A DNA stretch of 25,923 nt, from the IMG/VR virus record IMGVR_UViG_3300042556_002798, positions 1 through 25,923 of that record; one strand, given 5' to 3'. The notes under the pieces were generated by a model, which saw only the letters and a program-made list of their open reading frames with translations, did no database searches and was not told the DNA's origin. Made by a program: the position numbers and the translations under genes. Within the stretch, counting starts at the first letter, position 1, and the number at the start of each line of letters is the position of its first letter. Source of the stretch: a virus. This document shows positions 8,545 through 15,878 of this stretch, one piece after another.

Positions 8545-10127
8545 GTTGGCCGGCCGACTTCCGCGCGCGCCTCGACAGCGGGGCGCTGGCGCCGATCTAC
8601 GCGCTGACCGTCGACGGGTCGCCTGTCATCCTGACCACCGCCGACGTCGCGGTGTCGGGTGGCTTGGGCTTGACCGTCGCCCCGTGGCTCGACATCGGGG
8701 CGCTGACCTTCGGGTCTGCCGGGGTCGCCCCGATTGAATGGACCCCCGAGGCCGGCGCGTGGCGCTTCGGGGTGTTGGTCGGTGGACCGGGTGACGGCAG
8801 GCTACTGACCGCCCTGCGCGCCCTGCGCCGGGGCAACCTCGTGCGGCTACGCATGGGCTTTCCGGGGATGCCCTACACGGACTACCAGCCAGTCGCCGCG
8901 GGCCGCATCGCTGGTCTGGCCAACGACGGCCGGGGCACGCTGACCTGCGAGGTCTGGGATCTAGTGTCTGCCCTCGCCGGCCGGATGCGCGGCGACGGTG
9001 ACCTGCGCAGCGAGCCGCAGTTGTTCAGCGCCTACCGCGCGCCCGGGTCCATCAGCGGGGTCGGGTACGTCGTCGGCGACACGACCCTGCGCCTCGCCGC
9101 CGCGCCGCCGTCCGGGGTGCGCTTGACCGGCGGGACCGGGGCGGTCAAAGTCACCCCCGCCAGCGGCGCCGAGGCGTTCTACCTGACATACACCGGCATC
9201 GCTACCGGACCCGACCGCCTGACCGGCGTGGCGACTGCCGACGTACACGGGACGGTGCGCGTCAACGCAGCCATCGGGTCGGTCGTCGAGTTCGTCCCCT
9301 TCGTCTATGGCGACATCCGGCAGTTCGTCGCGCGCATCCTGACGTCGACGGGATCGGGCGGCAACGGGCCCTATGACGTGCTCCCGCGCGACTGGGGATA
9401 CGCGCTGCGGGATGGCTTGGAGGTCGACATCGCAGACATCTTCAGCAGCGTCAACGATGCCTTGGCCCCCGGCAGTGCAGGCGCCAACGACATCGAGGCC
9501 ATCGTCGACCCCCTACCCGCAGACGGCGGGCAATGGCTGACCGGCATCCTGCAGGGCTTCGGGGCCTTCTTGACGCTCAGGCAGGGCCTTTTGACACTGC
9601 GGTGCGCGCAGGACATCCGGCCGCAGTCGCGCGCGACAGCCCGCATCCAGCGGCTTCGTGTCACCGATGCGCAGGCCGTCGAAGGCCCGGCGGTTGAGCA
9701 GGCGACGTGGAGCAACCTCACCTATGGCCCTGTCGGCATCAAGAGCACGTCGGGCACCACGACCGGCGCGGCGCCCGCGTCGCAGTACCCGATGGGTGGG
9801 CTCAAGGTCTACGACGTCACCGAGTACCTGTGGTCAAACGAGACGGCCATGCGCGCCGCCGCGGCCGACCGCCTGTCGGTCTGGGCGAACGTGCTCCCCG
9901 AGGTCATCAGCGCCGACTTCGCGGGCCTCTGGCACTGGACCCTGTGCCCCGGCGACGTCGTGCTCTACAGCGGCACGCAGACCGGCGGGCTGTACCTGTC
10001 GACCGCTGGGGGATGGGCCGACCGGATGGCGATGGTCGTCTCCGTGCAGCCTGACCCGCTCCGTGGTACGGTAGCGCTGATGCTGGCGACCCTGCCCGAT
10101 GACGCGGCAGACCGCCTGGAGGTGTGA
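8541..10127 (+). CDS. Tail tip / baseplate hub-like protein (528 aa)
   Basis: The true start is ATG 8541 in the ATGA overlap with the distal tail gene; the upstream 490 bases of the same open frame are shadow. The N-terminal region begins WPADFRARLDSGALAPIYALTVDG, a pattern like other hub or tail-associated proteins in which the tail surface domain begins with a short helix then strands. Trp-rich beta segments follow (WTPEAGAWRFGVLVGG; VWDLVSALAGRM), and near the end there is WHWTLCPGDVVLYSG. In siphoviruses, the gene two after the tape measure encodes the hub or a tail-associated enzyme. I see no lysozyme, peptidase or lipase motif, so only the structural role is suggested. Confidence 0.55.
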   Translation: MSWPADFRARLDSGALAPIYALTVDGSPVILTTADVAVSGGLGLTVAPWLDIGALTFGSAGVAPIEWTPEAGAWRFGVLVGGPGDGRLLTALRALRRGNLVRLRMGFPGMPYTDYQPVAAGRIAGLANDGRGTLTCEVWDLVSALAGRMRGDGDLRSEPQLFSAYRAPGSISGVGYVVGDTTLRLAAAPPSGVRLTGGTGAVKVTPASGAEAFYLTYTGIATGPDRLTGVATADVHGTVRVNAAIGSVVEFVPFVYGDIRQFVARILTSTGSGGNGPYDVLPRDWGYALRDGLEVDIADIFSSVNDALAPGSAGANDIEAIVDPLPADGGQWLTGILQGFGAFLTLRQGLLTLRCAQDIRPQSRATARIQRLRVTDAQAVEGPAVEQATWSNLTYGPVGIKSTSGTTTGAAPASQYPMGGLKVYDVTEYLWSNETAMRAAAADRLSVWANVLPEVISADFAGLWHWTLCPGDVVLYSGTQTGGLYLSTAGGWADRMAMVVSVQPDPLRGTVALMLATLPDDAADRLEV

Positions 10128-10129
10128 CG

Positions 10130-10507
10130 ATGGCCACCCTTGACCTGTCCGGCTACACCCGGGCCCCTGCGACCCGCTTGATCGGGGCATCCATCGGCAC
10201 CGACTGGCAAGAGGTCATCGTGCCGCCTTGGTGTACGGTCGTCGTCCTGACCGCGACCCATAGCTTCTACTACGCGCTGGCCAACGTCGAGGCGGGCCGG
10301 ACGCAGCCGGTCGACGGCGCGGCGGCTTCGGGCACCGATGACAAGGTCAGCGTTCATGTCTCGGGCTCCGAGGGCAAGTACGCGGTCAAGATGCGTGACC
10401 CCGAAGATCGGCCCGTGACGGTAGGGGTCACCCCGAACCGCTCGATCTTCGTGGCCGCGCAGAGCGGCACCACCGCCATCAGTGCTGAACTCGGGGTCGG
10501 GCGATGA
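10130..10507 (+). CDS. Small tail-module protein of unknown function (125 aa)
   Basis: ATG 10130 follows GGAGG at about 10118-10122 at a good distance; a GTG at 10124 in the same frame is the alternative start. It ends at TGA 10505-10507, overlapping the next ATG. The protein is predicted beta-rich: the pattern DWQEVIVPPWCTVVVLTATHSFYYAL, followed by repeated short strands up to IFVAAQSGTTAISAEL. It resembles small virion proteins with a single beta-barrel found between hub and fibre genes, but I recognise no specific family. A structural role in the tail tip is inferred from neighbours. Confidence 0.7.
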   Translation: MATLDLSGYTRAPATRLIGASIGTDWQEVIVPPWCTVVVLTATHSFYYALANVEAGRTQPVDGAAASGTDDKVSVHVSGSEGKYAVKMRDPEDRPVTVGVTPNRSIFVAAQSGTTAISAELGVGR

Positions 10508-11556
10508 GCGACCGCCGCGGGTATGTCTTCACCCGGGCGCCGGGGGAGGCGGACGAACTCACCGCCCCCACACCCCCCGCCGTCCAAAGCCTCGCCAGCG
10601 GCACCACGTCCGCGTCAGCGACGTGGACCCACCCCGGTGCGCCCGACGGAACCAGCTACACCTGCGCCGTCCGGGGCAGCGACGGCAGCACGCCGACCGC
10701 CAGCGGCAGCGACCTCGGCCCGTGGACGTGGACCGTCGCCAGCGGGGTCGCCTACGCCGCGACCCTGACCGCGTCGTCGGGCGGGCAGACTTCGCAGAGC
10801 AGCGCGCTGGTCAGCGTCGCCGGCGATGCGGCCGGCTGGACCGCCGCCCTCGACCTCGACCTGACCGGCCTGACCACCGCGACGCTGACCGACGGCGTCG
10901 TGAACACCGTCACCCGGGCATCGGGCGGTGCCACGGTCGCATCGGTGTGGGCATCGTCGGCGTCGAACGCCGGCACCGTCACCGCCGGCGCGGCCGGCCT
11001 GCGGTGCGACGGTGCGAGCGGGACGGGCAGCGTCAACGCGCTGATCGACCTCGAGGCCGCCGCGGGGCTGACCCTCCCCGCCGACGCGATGAACGGCCTC
11101 GCCGTGACCTTCTACCTGACGAACCTGACCGACTGGACCGGCACCGGCACCGCGTGGCGCGTCGGTCTCAGCGCCGACCAAGCCCGGTTCTCGACCGGCA
11201 CATCGAATACCGTACAGGGCCTGCTCTCTACGACGCAACAGCAGAGACGGATCGCGACGAACGAGTCATTCACCAACTGGGGATCGGCGGAGGCCACGCC
11301 GACCGGCGCATGGTGCGTGACGCTGCTGATCCAAGGCGGGTCGGTGCTGTGGGCCTTCTACGGCACCACCGCCCCGAGCGACGCCGACCTGACCGCGCTG
11401 ACCGGGGCGGTGCTCCTGTCCTCGACCGTCACCGCCGACGTGACCGACGCCCCGGCCGGCACCCGCTTCGGCGCGTCGCTCTTCGGCGGCATCATGGCTC
11501 AGCTTCAAGCCGGGTTCACCCTGACCCGCGTTGTCGTCAAGACCCGCAACGTCTGA
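10504..11556 (+). CDS. Fibre-like protein with FN3-type domain (350 aa)
   Basis: ATG 10504 overlaps the previous stop. Residues about 20-108 look like a fibronectin type III domain: PPAVQSLASGTTSASATWTHP at the start, then a Tyr-containing strand YTCAVRG, and YAATLTASSGG near its end. The rest (about 112-350) is Thr/Ala/Gly-rich beta sequence, with strands such as MNGLAVTFYLTNL and a closing LQAGFTLTRVVVKT, compatible with a concanavalin-like lectin fold. It is the last large gene of the tail module, the usual slot for the receptor-binding protein. The FN3 call is fairly good; the lectin and receptor-binding calls are inference. Confidence 0.6.
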   Translation: MSDRRGYVFTRAPGEADELTAPTPPAVQSLASGTTSASATWTHPGAPDGTSYTCAVRGSDGSTPTASGSDLGPWTWTVASGVAYAATLTASSGGQTSQSSALVSVAGDAAGWTAALDLDLTGLTTATLTDGVVNTVTRASGGATVASVWASSASNAGTVTAGAAGLRCDGASGTGSVNALIDLEAAAGLTLPADAMNGLAVTFYLTNLTDWTGTGTAWRVGLSADQARFSTGTSNTVQGLLSTTQQQRRIATNESFTNWGSAEATPTGAWCVTLLIQGGSVLWAFYGTTAPSDADLTALTGAVLLSSTVTADVTDAPAGTRFGASLFGGIMAQLQAGFTLTRVVVKTRNV

Positions 11557-11563
11557 GGCTTCA

Positions 11564-11812
11564 ATGTCGACCCCGACCGCCGCCGCATCCGTCATCGAAG
11601 TCGCGTGGATGGGCGAGGACAACGTCCCCGCCGTACATCTGCGCCTGACCCTCACGCAGCCCCCCGCCCGCGTCTGCGCCACCACCACGGCCCCGACCGA
11701 CCCCGACGACCTCGCTGCCTACGACGCCGGCCGCACCGCCATCGCCGATGCAGTCTGCGCGGGCTTGGCCGCTGCTCTCGCCGCAGGCCAGCTTGACGGC
11801 CTGCCGTCGTGA
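11564..11812 (+). CDS. Hypothetical protein (82 aa)
   Basis: Starts at ATG 11564, 7 bases after the fibre-like gene; TGA at 11810-11812 overlaps the next gene's GTG. Sequence features are a beta-type start (VIEVAWMGEDNVPAVHLRLTL), a Cys/Thr-rich middle and a C-terminal Ala-rich helix DAVCAGLAAALAAGQL. No family is recognised. Tight coupling on both sides supports it being a real gene; its job could be accessory to the fibre or simply a spacer of the tail-to-lysis junction. Confidence 0.6.
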   Translation: MSTPTAAASVIEVAWMGEDNVPAVHLRLTLTQPPARVCATTTAPTDPDDLAAYDAGRTAIADAVCAGLAAALAAGQLDGLPS

Positions 11813-12120
11813 CCCCCGCCGTCGACCTCGCCCTCCACGACTGCGGTCCGTGCGACACCGACGGCCCCGCCGTCCGCGACCACCTGCCCGCGACACTTAC
11901 CCCCGAGGCCCGCGCCTTCATCCTGACCCGCCTTGACCACGGCGAAGCGCACTACGGCGCGCCGCTGCGGATCGGCTGGCCCGGCGCGGCCATCGAGGCC
12001 CCGCAAGAGTCCGCCGACTTGGTCGCCTACCTGCGCGCCGCCAACGCCCCCGCTGACCTGATCGACCGCGCCGCCGCGCTGCACAACGACGTGCTGCGCT
12101 GGGCACAGGCCACCCGATGA
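11809..12120 (+). CDS. Hypothetical phage protein with helical C-terminus (103 aa)
   Basis: GTG 11809 overlaps the previous stop, and the stop 12118-12120 overlaps the next ATG. Residues 40-75 read LTRLDHGEAHYGAPLRIGWP then EAPQESADLVAYLRAAN. The 'HGE..YG.pL' and 'E..EE.aDlvaYL' pattern is one I associate with small helical phage proteins in which acidic residues (a MazG-like or dimeric helical bundle) are grouped, but the motif is too degenerate here to call an enzyme. No membrane segment. Function unknown. Confidence 0.65.
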   Translation: MTPAVDLALHDCGPCDTDGPAVRDHLPATLTPEARAFILTRLDHGEAHYGAPLRIGWPGAAIEAPQESADLVAYLRAANAPADLIDRAAALHNDVLRWAQATR

Positions 12121-12233
12121 TCGTCATCGTCCGCCGATCCGGCGCTGCGCCGCACGTCCACCGCCTGACCGCCGCCGACCTGTGCGCCTACGCCACCCGT
12201 CGCGCAGCCCGCATCCCGACCCCGGAGTGCTGA
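12117..12233 (+). CDS. Tiny hypothetical protein (38 aa)
   Basis: ATG 12117 overlaps the previous gene's stop (ATGA) and the frame ends at TGA 12231-12233, one base ahead of the next start. The peptide starts with a hydrophobic strand (MIVIVRRSG) and ends in an Arg-rich helix. It is short enough that chance is possible, but the ATGA coupling and the precise fit between two genes support translation. Function unknown. Confidence 0.5.
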   Translation: MIVIVRRSGAAPHVHRLTAADLCAYATRRAARIPTPEC

Positions 12234-12234
12234 C

Positions 12235-12390
12235 ATGAAACCGGCCTTGATCGCCCGCCTTCTGCGCCTCGCCGCGCGCGTCACCATCGCTTCGGCCGGC
12301 GGCTTCACCCCCGCCGAGATCCGGCGCTTGGCTGCCGACTTGGCCGAGCTCGCCGCCGACTTGGTGGCCGACCTCGCGGACAAGGACTGA
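12235..12390 (+). CDS. Small helical protein (51 aa)
   Basis: ATG 12235 lies 7 bases after GGAG (12224-12227), a well-placed ribosome site, and the frame ends at TGA 12388-12390. The peptide has a basic N-terminal helix (KPALIARLLRLAARV) and an amphipathic, acidic C-terminal helix built of LAADLAELAADL-type heptads. It probably forms a small coiled coil. No family is recognised. The GGAGTnCTGACATG leader is repeated ahead of the gene at 13845. Confidence 0.55.
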   Translation: MKPALIARLLRLAARVTIASAGGFTPAEIRRLAADLAELAADLVADLADKD

Positions 12391-12394
12391 ACCG

Positions 12395-12766
12395 ATGGGG
12401 ATGCCCAAGGGGTGCGGCAGCGACAACTGCCAAGCGATGCTCTACCGCGACCGGACCGCCAACGGCGTCAAGGTCCGGTCTTGGTGCATGCGCTGTCAGC
12501 ACACCCCGCCCGGGTCGCCCCCATTCGTCGCGGTCAAGTCGATCCCGGCTGACGCGCTCGCCGCCCTGCCGGAATGGCCGCAGGCTGCAGCGGATGCCGC
12601 GCCGTGTGCTGTGTGCGGGACCATGGCCCACCTTGAGACGCATCACTTCGCCCCGCGGCACCTGTTCGGCAGCGACGCCGACCGATGGCCAACCGCCCGC
12701 ATCTGCGGCCCGTGCCATCGGCGATGGCACGACCTCGTGACCCCCAACATGTGCAAGAGGCCCTGA
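12395..12766 (+). CDS. HNH-endonuclease-like zinc protein (123 aa)
   Basis: Starts at ATG 12395 (a second in-frame ATG is at 12401) and ends at TGA 12764-12766, overlapping the endolysin start. Zinc pairs are visible: CAVC at 71-74 and CGPC at 104-107, plus an earlier pair at 31-34. Between them lies LETHHFAPRHLF (80-91), and after the last pair HRRWH (108-112). The order C-x2-C, a His-rich beta turn, C-x2-C-H-x3-H matches the zinc-stabilised HNH fold, in which the His at 83 or 84 would be the general base. Small HNH proteins are frequent in phages as packaging helpers or homing nucleases. The missing classical Asn makes catalytic activity uncertain; a non-catalytic zinc protein is possible. 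Confidence 0.6.
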   Translation: MGMPKGCGSDNCQAMLYRDRTANGVKVRSWCMRCQHTPPGSPPFVAVKSIPADALAALPEWPQAAADAAPCAVCGTMAHLETHHFAPRHLFGSDADRWPTARICGPCHRRWHDLVTPNMCKRP

Positions 12767-13206
12767 TGCCCTACGCCTTCGGCCCTACCTCTGTCGCGCG
12801 CCTGCAGACCTGTCACGAACTTCTGCGGGAGCTCTTCGCCCGCGTGATCAAGCGCCCCGACCTGCCGCACGATCTGACCGTCCTCTACGGCCATCGGACC
12901 AACGCTGAACAGGCCGAGCTCTACGCCAAGGGCCGGCGCGGCATCCCGGGCGAGAAGACTGTCACGAACGCGAAGCCGGGGCAGTCGAAGCACAACCCCC
13001 TGCCGTCGCACGCCGTCGACGTCGCGCCCATCGTCAAGGGTTCGGTGTCGTGGGATTGGGCCGCCTACCACGCCATCGCGCCGGTCATCAAGGCCGAATG
13101 GGCGAAGATGACCAACGAGGGCCTGACGCACGGGGTGACCCTGTCGTGGGGCGGCGACTGGGAGCGCACCAAAGACGGCCCCCATTGGGAAGTCCGCGGG
13201 GTATGA
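12766..13206 (+). CDS. Endolysin, M15 family peptidase (146 aa)
   Basis: ATG 12766 overlaps the previous stop; upstream in-frame sequence is shadow. The protein should cut the peptide side-chain of peptidoglycan (L-alanyl-D-glutamate or D-Ala-type peptidase) at the end of infection. Zinc ligands are seen: His76 and Asp85 in SKHNPLPSHAVDVAP (74-88), and His140 in DGPHWEV near the C-terminus. The YGHRTNAEQAELYAKGR segment (41-57) is also typical of the VanY-like/M15 group. Length is about that of single-domain phage M15 endolysins such as T5's. No signal peptide, so export would depend on a holin; a holin-like gene follows directly. Confidence 0.85.
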   Translation: MPYAFGPTSVARLQTCHELLRELFARVIKRPDLPHDLTVLYGHRTNAEQAELYAKGRRGIPGEKTVTNAKPGQSKHNPLPSHAVDVAPIVKGSVSWDWAAYHAIAPVIKAEWAKMTNEGLTHGVTLSWGGDWERTKDGPHWEVRGV

Positions 13207-13616
13207 TGCCATCCATGCCCGCCCTCCCCCGCATCCCCGCCCACCTCCGCGGCCCCGCCCTCGTCGTCGTCGCGGGTGTCGTCGCCTTCGCCGTCGCTGC
13301 CTTCGCCGCCACAGCCGGCGCGCAGGTCGACGGCGCGCCTGTGTCGGGCGCCGCGCCTGCCGGTGACCTCGGCGCGCTCGCCCCGCTGCTACAGGGCGCG
13401 GGCCCGTCCGGCGTGATCCTCGCCGCCCTCGCCGCGGCGTGGAAGCAATGGCGGGACGAAGCCGCACGGCACGCCGAAGAGCGCGCGAAGATGCGGGAGG
13501 CGATGGCCGCGCTTGAGCACCGCGTCGACCTTGAGGCCGCGAAGACCGCCGCGGCGCTTGAGCGAATCCGCGACCTGATCGCCGTGGCTGAAGCGGCCGC
13601 CCGGAGTCGTCAATGA
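13203..13616 (+). CDS. Holin-like membrane protein with coiled-coil tail (137 aa)
   Basis: ATG 13203 overlaps the endolysin stop (ATGA); ATGs at 13206 and 13215 are alternatives. A clear hydrophobic segment spans about residues 18-40 (start PALVVVAGVVAFAVAAFAA), a shorter one about 69-80 (GVILAALAAAW), and residues 81-135 form a highly charged coiled-coil helix. Position next to the endolysin suggests a role in lysis as holin. The first hydrophobic stretch ends in ATAGA-Q, so a cleaved signal peptide, and therefore a spanin-like or secreted partner, is an alternative reading. Confidence 0.6.
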   Translation: MMPSMPALPRIPAHLRGPALVVVAGVVAFAVAAFAATAGAQVDGAPVSGAAPAGDLGALAPLLQGAGPSGVILAALAAAWKQWRDEAARHAEERAKMREAMAALEHRVDLEAAKTAAALERIRDLIAVAEAAARSRQ

Positions 13617-13843
13617 ACCTCGCCCTCGTCCAGCCCGCCGCCCCCGCGCCGATGCCGTCGCGCCGACCCCCTGTTGCACCCGCACTGCCCGAACCAGCCC
13701 CCGCGACAGAGCCCGGCCTGTCAATCGCCGCGATGGTCCTCGGGATGGCCTTGTCGGTCGCTGACAACCTGATCGCTGACCTCCACACGTCCACCGCCGC
13801 GCCCGGCCCCGCCTCGGTGCCCCGCGGCCCTCTGGAGTCCTGA
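13613..13843 (+). CDS. Small protein with Pro-rich N-terminus and one hydrophobic helix (76 aa)
   Basis: ATG 13613 overlaps the previous stop (ATGA) and the frame ends at TGA 13841-13843. The first 34 residues are Pro/Ala-rich and likely disordered; residues about 35-57 (LSIAAMVLGMALSVADNLIA) form a hydrophobic helix with a few polar residues, possibly a membrane segment or an amphipathic helix. No Cys lipobox is visible. Neighbourhood suggests an accessory lysis or membrane role; otherwise unknown. Confidence 0.55.
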   Translation: MNLALVQPAAPAPMPSRRPPVAPALPEPAPATEPGLSIAAMVLGMALSVADNLIADLHTSTAAPGPASVPRGPLES

Positions 13844-13844
13844 C

Positions 13845-14159
13845 ATGGGCAAGATCGAGACGAACAGCGGCAACGACACGTTCAGCGCCACCCACCGCGA
13901 GGTCTGGGTCGGCATGGAAGAGTGCCCCGACGGCCGGATGCTCCACATTGCGACCGGCACCGGGGACAGCCCCACCAACGCGCAGTTCGCCACGCTGCAG
14001 GCCAGCGCCGACGACGTGCAGCTCAGCACCGCCGACTGGTACGACGACTGCGCCGTCAAGCTGCCCGCGTGGACCGGGCGCCTCATGGCTGCCGCGACCG
14101 CCCGCGGCATGACTGCTGCCGCGGTCAAGGCGGCCGCCCGGCGCGCCTTCAAGTCGTAG
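13845..14159 (+). CDS. Hypothetical protein, last gene of the late module (104 aa)
   Basis: ATG 13845 is preceded by GGAG at 13834-13837, within a leader nearly identical to that of the 12235 gene. It ends at TAG 14157-14159, overlapping the convergent minus-strand gene by 11 bases. The sequence has an EVWVGMEECPDGRMLHIATG beta-like stretch, an acidic WYDDC patch and a basic, Ala-rich C-terminal helix (AAVKAAARRAFKS). No membrane segment and no recognised family. Confidence 0.65.
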   Translation: MGKIETNSGNDTFSATHREVWVGMEECPDGRMLHIATGTGDSPTNAQFATLQASADDVQLSTADWYDDCAVKLPAWTGRLMAAATARGMTAAAVKAAARRAFKS

Positions 14160-14475
14160 GCGGCATCGGCCCGCCCCACCGGGCGACGACGACAGCGCAG
14201 CGCCAGACCAGCCGGGCCCACGCCACCGCCAGCGGCAGTCGCCCGGCCCCGGCGAGCTCTGCGGCGAGAAGCCCGCCGACGGCCGCGTGCACCGCCCACA
14301 GGTCCGCGTGGGCCCGGTCGGTGCGCACGGCCGCGGTGATGTCCGCCCGCACCCCGAGGCACGCCTCCACGACGTCAGGGCGCGGCGCGAGGACCGGCGC
14401 GGGCTGGCCCTCGGGGGCGGTGCTGGGCTGCGGGTGGGCCTGCCTGCGGGTGTCGGTCACGCTCCCCCCGGGCAC
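14149..14475 (-). CDS. Hypothetical protein, end of early module (108 aa)
   Basis: Runs from GTG 14475 (a further GTG at 14460 is possible) to TGA at 14149-14151, converging on the late module. No good Shine-Dalgarno is seen before GTG 14475, which lowers confidence. The N-terminal third is Pro-rich. From residue 34 on there is an Ala/Leu-rich helical region with two Trp-containing helices (AHADLWAVHAAVGGLLAAELAG and LVWRCAVVVARW), the last fairly hydrophobic. Function unknown; the helical pattern resembles small phage proteins with no assigned role. Confidence 0.5.
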   Translation of the reverse strand: MPGGSVTDTRRQAHPQPSTAPEGQPAPVLAPRPDVVEACLGVRADITAAVRTDRAHADLWAVHAAVGGLLAAELAGAGRLPLAVAWARLVWRCAVVVARWGGPMPPTT

Positions 14476-14516
14476 GCCGCGACCGCCGGGAGGGGTGGGG
14501 CGAGCCTGCCCGGAGT

Positions 14517-14729
14517 CTACCGCGCGGGCGGGGTGGCCGGGATTTCACGCGGTGACAGCGACCGGCGCACGGTGCGGGCTGGACGTTCGCGCCCAACGTC
14601 GGGCACCGGGGCGGGCTCGGGCTCGCGGTAGACCTCGCCCATGCACCGGACCGAGCACCACGGGGCGGGCCCGGGGCTGCGGTAGCGGCGGCCGCAGACG
14701 GGGCAGACGGCCGTGATGGGTGTCCTCAT
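14517..14729 (-). CDS. Small zinc-finger-like protein (70 aa)
   Basis: ATG 14729 follows GGAGGT at an ideal spacing and overlaps the upstream gene's stop (ATGA). Residues 9-30 contain CPVCGRRY followed by WCSVRC, a C-x2-C...C-x3-C arrangement that could bind one zinc ion, as in small treble-clef or zinc-ribbon proteins of phages. The remaining 40 residues are Pro/Arg-rich. It could bind nucleic acid or be a structural zinc knuckle; no family is recognised beyond the finger. Confidence 0.65.
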   Translation of the reverse strand: MRTPITAVCPVCGRRYRSPGPAPWCSVRCMGEVYREPEPAPVPDVGRERPARTVRRSLSPREIPATPPAR

Positions 14730-15058
14730 GCCCACCTCCGCGCAGCCGCGCCCCAGCCGTCGGCGGCCACCTCGGCGCGCCGGGCCCACCCCAGCGCCGC
14801 GTCCCGCCATCGCTCACCGGCGGGGCCCCAGCACATCTGGACCGCGGAGGGCGGGTGCTCACCCCTCGGCCGACGGAAGATGTAGGCCCGCAGTGCCAGC
14901 GGGCCGGCGGCCACAGCCCCGCGCCACCCCGAGGCAGCGGCCAGCGCAGCCTCCCACGCCCCGAGCGCAAGCACGTGCGCACGCAGCCGCGCGGCCGCCG
15001 ACGTGCGCCGCCCGCCGGGGCGGACCCGCAGGCGGCGGTGGTGCCAGGGGCGGGTCAT
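14726..15058 (-). CDS. Arg/Ala-rich hypothetical protein (110 aa)
   Basis: ATG 15058 lies in the recurring GGGGGCCAGCCATGA stop/start junction with the gene upstream, and the end overlaps the zinc-finger gene start. The protein is basic and Ala/Arg/Trp-rich, with a very basic N-terminus (HHRRLRVRPGGRR) and several Trp-containing helices (GERWRDAALGWARRAEVAADGWGAAARRW). Nucleic-acid binding is conceivable from charge alone. No family recognised. Confidence 0.6.
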   Translation of the reverse strand: MTRPWHHRRLRVRPGGRRTSAAARLRAHVLALGAWEAALAAASGWRGAVAAGPLALRAYIFRRPRGEHPPSAVQMCWGPAGERWRDAALGWARRAEVAADGWGAAARRWA

Positions 15059-15483
15059 GGCTGGCCCCCGCTTGCGCAGGTCTGCACTGCCGCGAGCACA
15101 GCCTGCAGGTCGCGCGGCGTAGGCTCAGGGGCGCCGACGACCTGCGCCACCGCCTGCGCGAACGCCTGCCAGACCTGCGCCTCCGCACGGGCAGCAGCGG
15201 CCTCCGCGCGGGCGGCGCGCACCTGCTCAGCGGCCTCCTCACGCGCCCACCGGACATTGTTGTCGGCGATGTACTTGGCCGCCGCAGCAGACTCGACGGC
15301 GTTCTTTTCAGCCAAGTCGGCAGCGTGGGCGCTGGCCTTGGCAAGCTGCTCACCCTGCCGCAGCCGCGCGACCTCGCCGGCCAACCGCTCGATGTCGCGC
15401 AGCCTGCACTCGGCGACGATGCGTGCGTCACGGAGGCACTCGTGTAGGCGTGCGATCTCCGCGGCCATTTGTTCAGCGGTCAT
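15055..15483 (-). CDS. Coiled-coil protein sharing a helical repeat with the 306-aa protein (142 aa)
   Basis: ATG 15483 is in the recurring junction GGAGGGCCAGCCATGA. Residues 1-90 are heptad-rich helix (ARLHECLRDARIVAEC... LAGEVARLRQG). Residues 92-133 (start RAEAAAARAEAQVWQAFAQAV, then TPRDLQAVLAAV) repeat the pattern found three times in the gene at 16261-17181: an Ala/Arg/Glu helix, Trp-x-Ala-Phe-Ala, a VA.VVaP turn and a (T)..DL.A+L..V helix. It ends ASGGQP. The function of the repeat is unknown; oligomerisation is likely. Confidence 0.65.
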   Translation of the reverse strand: MTAEQMAAEIARLHECLRDARIVAECRLRDIERLAGEVARLRQGEQLAKASAHAADLAEKNAVESAAAAKYIADNNVRWAREEAAEQVRAARAEAAAARAEAQVWQAFAQAVAQVVGAPEPTPRDLQAVLAAVQTCASGGQP

Positions 15484-15878
15484 GGCTGGCCCTCCTCTTT
15501 GAGCCGCAGCAGCGACCGCAGGCCGTCGAACTCCTGGATGAGCGCCGACAAGAGCGGCAAGCCAGCGGCCGCGGCCTCTTCGGGGTCGACCACGCGCCCG
15601 ATGCGGTCAATCTCAGCGAACCAGTAGCCCTCGCGGGTGCCGACGCTGGCGTGGATGCCGCGCGCGTGGAAGCGCTCAAGGTGCCGCCCGAGCAACACCC
15701 AAGGGTGACCCGCGGTGTACTGCCACACGTCGAGCACGCGGGCCTCGGTCCAGTGCGCCTCGGCGATCATGCGGCAGCCCCGGAAGAGCGCCGAGGCCGG
15801 CGCCCGGGTGCGGCGGGCCTCAGCGAGCACCTGCGCGGCGGCGACTGAGGGGTTGGTGTCGTCAGGGATGGGCGTCAT
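15480..15878 (-). CDS. Hypothetical protein (132 aa)
   Basis: Starts at ATG 15878 (the longer open frame above it is shadow), in the junction GAGGGGGCCAGCCATGA, and overlaps the next gene by 4 bases. It has an Ala-rich helix near residue 12-30, a middle section with two Trp/His-containing strands (TEARVLDVWQYTAGHPWVLL), then GYWFAEIDRIGRVVDPEEAA and a C-terminal amphipathic helix. The compact pattern suggests a small alpha-beta domain. It ends EEGQP. No family recognised. Confidence 0.6.
   Translation of the reverse strand: MTPIPDDTNPSVAAAQVLAEARRTRAPASALFRGCRMIAEAHWTEARVLDVWQYTAGHPWVLLGRHLERFHARGIHASVGTREGYWFAEIDRIGRVVDPEEAAAAGLPLLSALIQEFDGLRSLLRLKEEGQP

Noticed and set aside
12643-13794. 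383-codon minus-strand frame over the HNH, endolysin and holin-like genes
   Set aside because: Arg-rich antisense shadow; the plus strand carries clear enzyme motifs and ATGA-linked genes.
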